Origin: Duganella levis
Lineage (GTDB): Bacteria; Pseudomonadota; Gammaproteobacteria; Burkholderiales; Burkholderiaceae_D
Length of the DNA: 64,000 nucleotides
NCBI RefSeq assembly: GCF_009857605.1
Contig: NZ_WWCT01000010.1
Coordinates: forward strand, 62,001 to 126,000
Reading direction: 5' to 3'
The notes beneath the pieces are model-generated. The model saw only the letters and a list, made by a program, of their open reading frames with translations. It was not told where the DNA came from and made no database searches. Positions within the stretch are counted from its first letter, which is position 1. Every line of letters begins with the position of its first letter. Made by a program: the position numbers and the translations under genes. Shown piece after piece: positions 61,231 to 64,000 of the stretch.

Positions 61231-61254
61231 CCCCGCCGGCGAAGGCCGGCGGGG
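61231..61254. other. Perfect 10-bp inverted repeat between rpoB and rpoC
   Basis: CCCCGCCGGC (61231-61240), loop GAAG, GCCGGCGGGG (61245-61254). It is in the 87-bp gap, 30 bases after the rpoB stop on the transcribed minus strand. There is no T-tract and rpoC must be read from the same transcript, so processing, partial attenuation or mRNA stabilisation is more likely than termination. Confidence 0.75.
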
Positions 61255-61283
61255 CCCGTGCGTGTGAATTTAAAGCCGAAGCT

Positions 61284-64000
<2,717 letters not shown>

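Noticed and set aside
61231-61254. Terminator between rpoB and rpoC
   Set aside because: No T-tract on the transcribed strand, and the two genes must be co-expressed.

Overview
The window is high-GC DNA packed with genes on both strands. Gene content (1410-residue beta-prime subunit, panD, cyclic glucan synthase, many MCPs, a GDT1-type transporter behind a manganese riboswitch) and the GGGGTC-type intergenic palindrome suggest a betaproteobacterium of the Oxalobacteraceae (Duganella/Massilia/Janthinobacterium group). This is an inference from families; no 16S gene is present. I see no rRNA, tRNA, IS element, prophage or CRISPR array.

Layout. (1) 1-2500: end of a TonB-dependent receptor, then a MocR-type regulator divergent from a flavin-binding oxidase-like protein, with a repeat-rich operator between them. 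(2) 2511-16859, minus strand: a tightly packed operon read right to left. It holds two tandem TldD/TldE-like peptidase pairs, a DUF4159 protein, a MoxR AAA+ ATPase, a DUF58 protein, a BatA-like membrane protein, two further membrane proteins and a DapA-family aldolase. Both TldD copies start with twin-arginine signals. This is the most unusual multi-gene assembly here. (3) 16860-17182: a divergent control region with an 8-bp inverted repeat and six TGTCCG boxes spaced one helical turn apart, ahead of an exported methyltransferase-like gene. (4) 18069-29634, minus strand: a complete chemotaxis operon (MCP-like protein, CheY, STAS, CheA, CheW, CheR, CheD, CheB, a receiver-EAL phosphodiesterase, two MCPs). 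CheA carries a repeat resembling the MshEN cyclic-di-GMP-binding motif, and the MCP-like protein carries a CheZ-like D-x3-Q motif. (5) 29852-38728: aquaporin, another MCP, a Crp/Fnr regulator, panD, a membrane diguanylate cyclase, a serine hydrolase and an M1 aminopeptidase. (6) 38815-48318: a yybP-ykoY manganese riboswitch with its TMEM165/GDT1-family transporter, and a 2922-codon cyclic beta-1,2-glucan synthase. (7) 48469-56849: a cysteine desulfurase/MBL-like/rhodanese fusion divergent from an Lrp-type regulator, an HPP-CBS protein, a DUF885 peptidase-like protein, a hotdog thioesterase divergent from a multi-TM histidine kinase, and an HTH/degenerate nucleotidyltransferase protein. (8) 56964-64000: rpoC complete and the C-terminal two thirds of rpoB.

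How the parts fit. Region 2 looks like an envelope peptidase and MoxR/Bat-type chaperone machine. Region 4 is a full signalling array with adaptation (CheR/CheB/CheD) and several possible links to cyclic-di-GMP. Four convergent gene pairs overlap at their 3' ends, and one pair is separated by a single base, so the genome is compact and 3'-end antisense pairing is likely. No gap between genes exceeds 300 bases.
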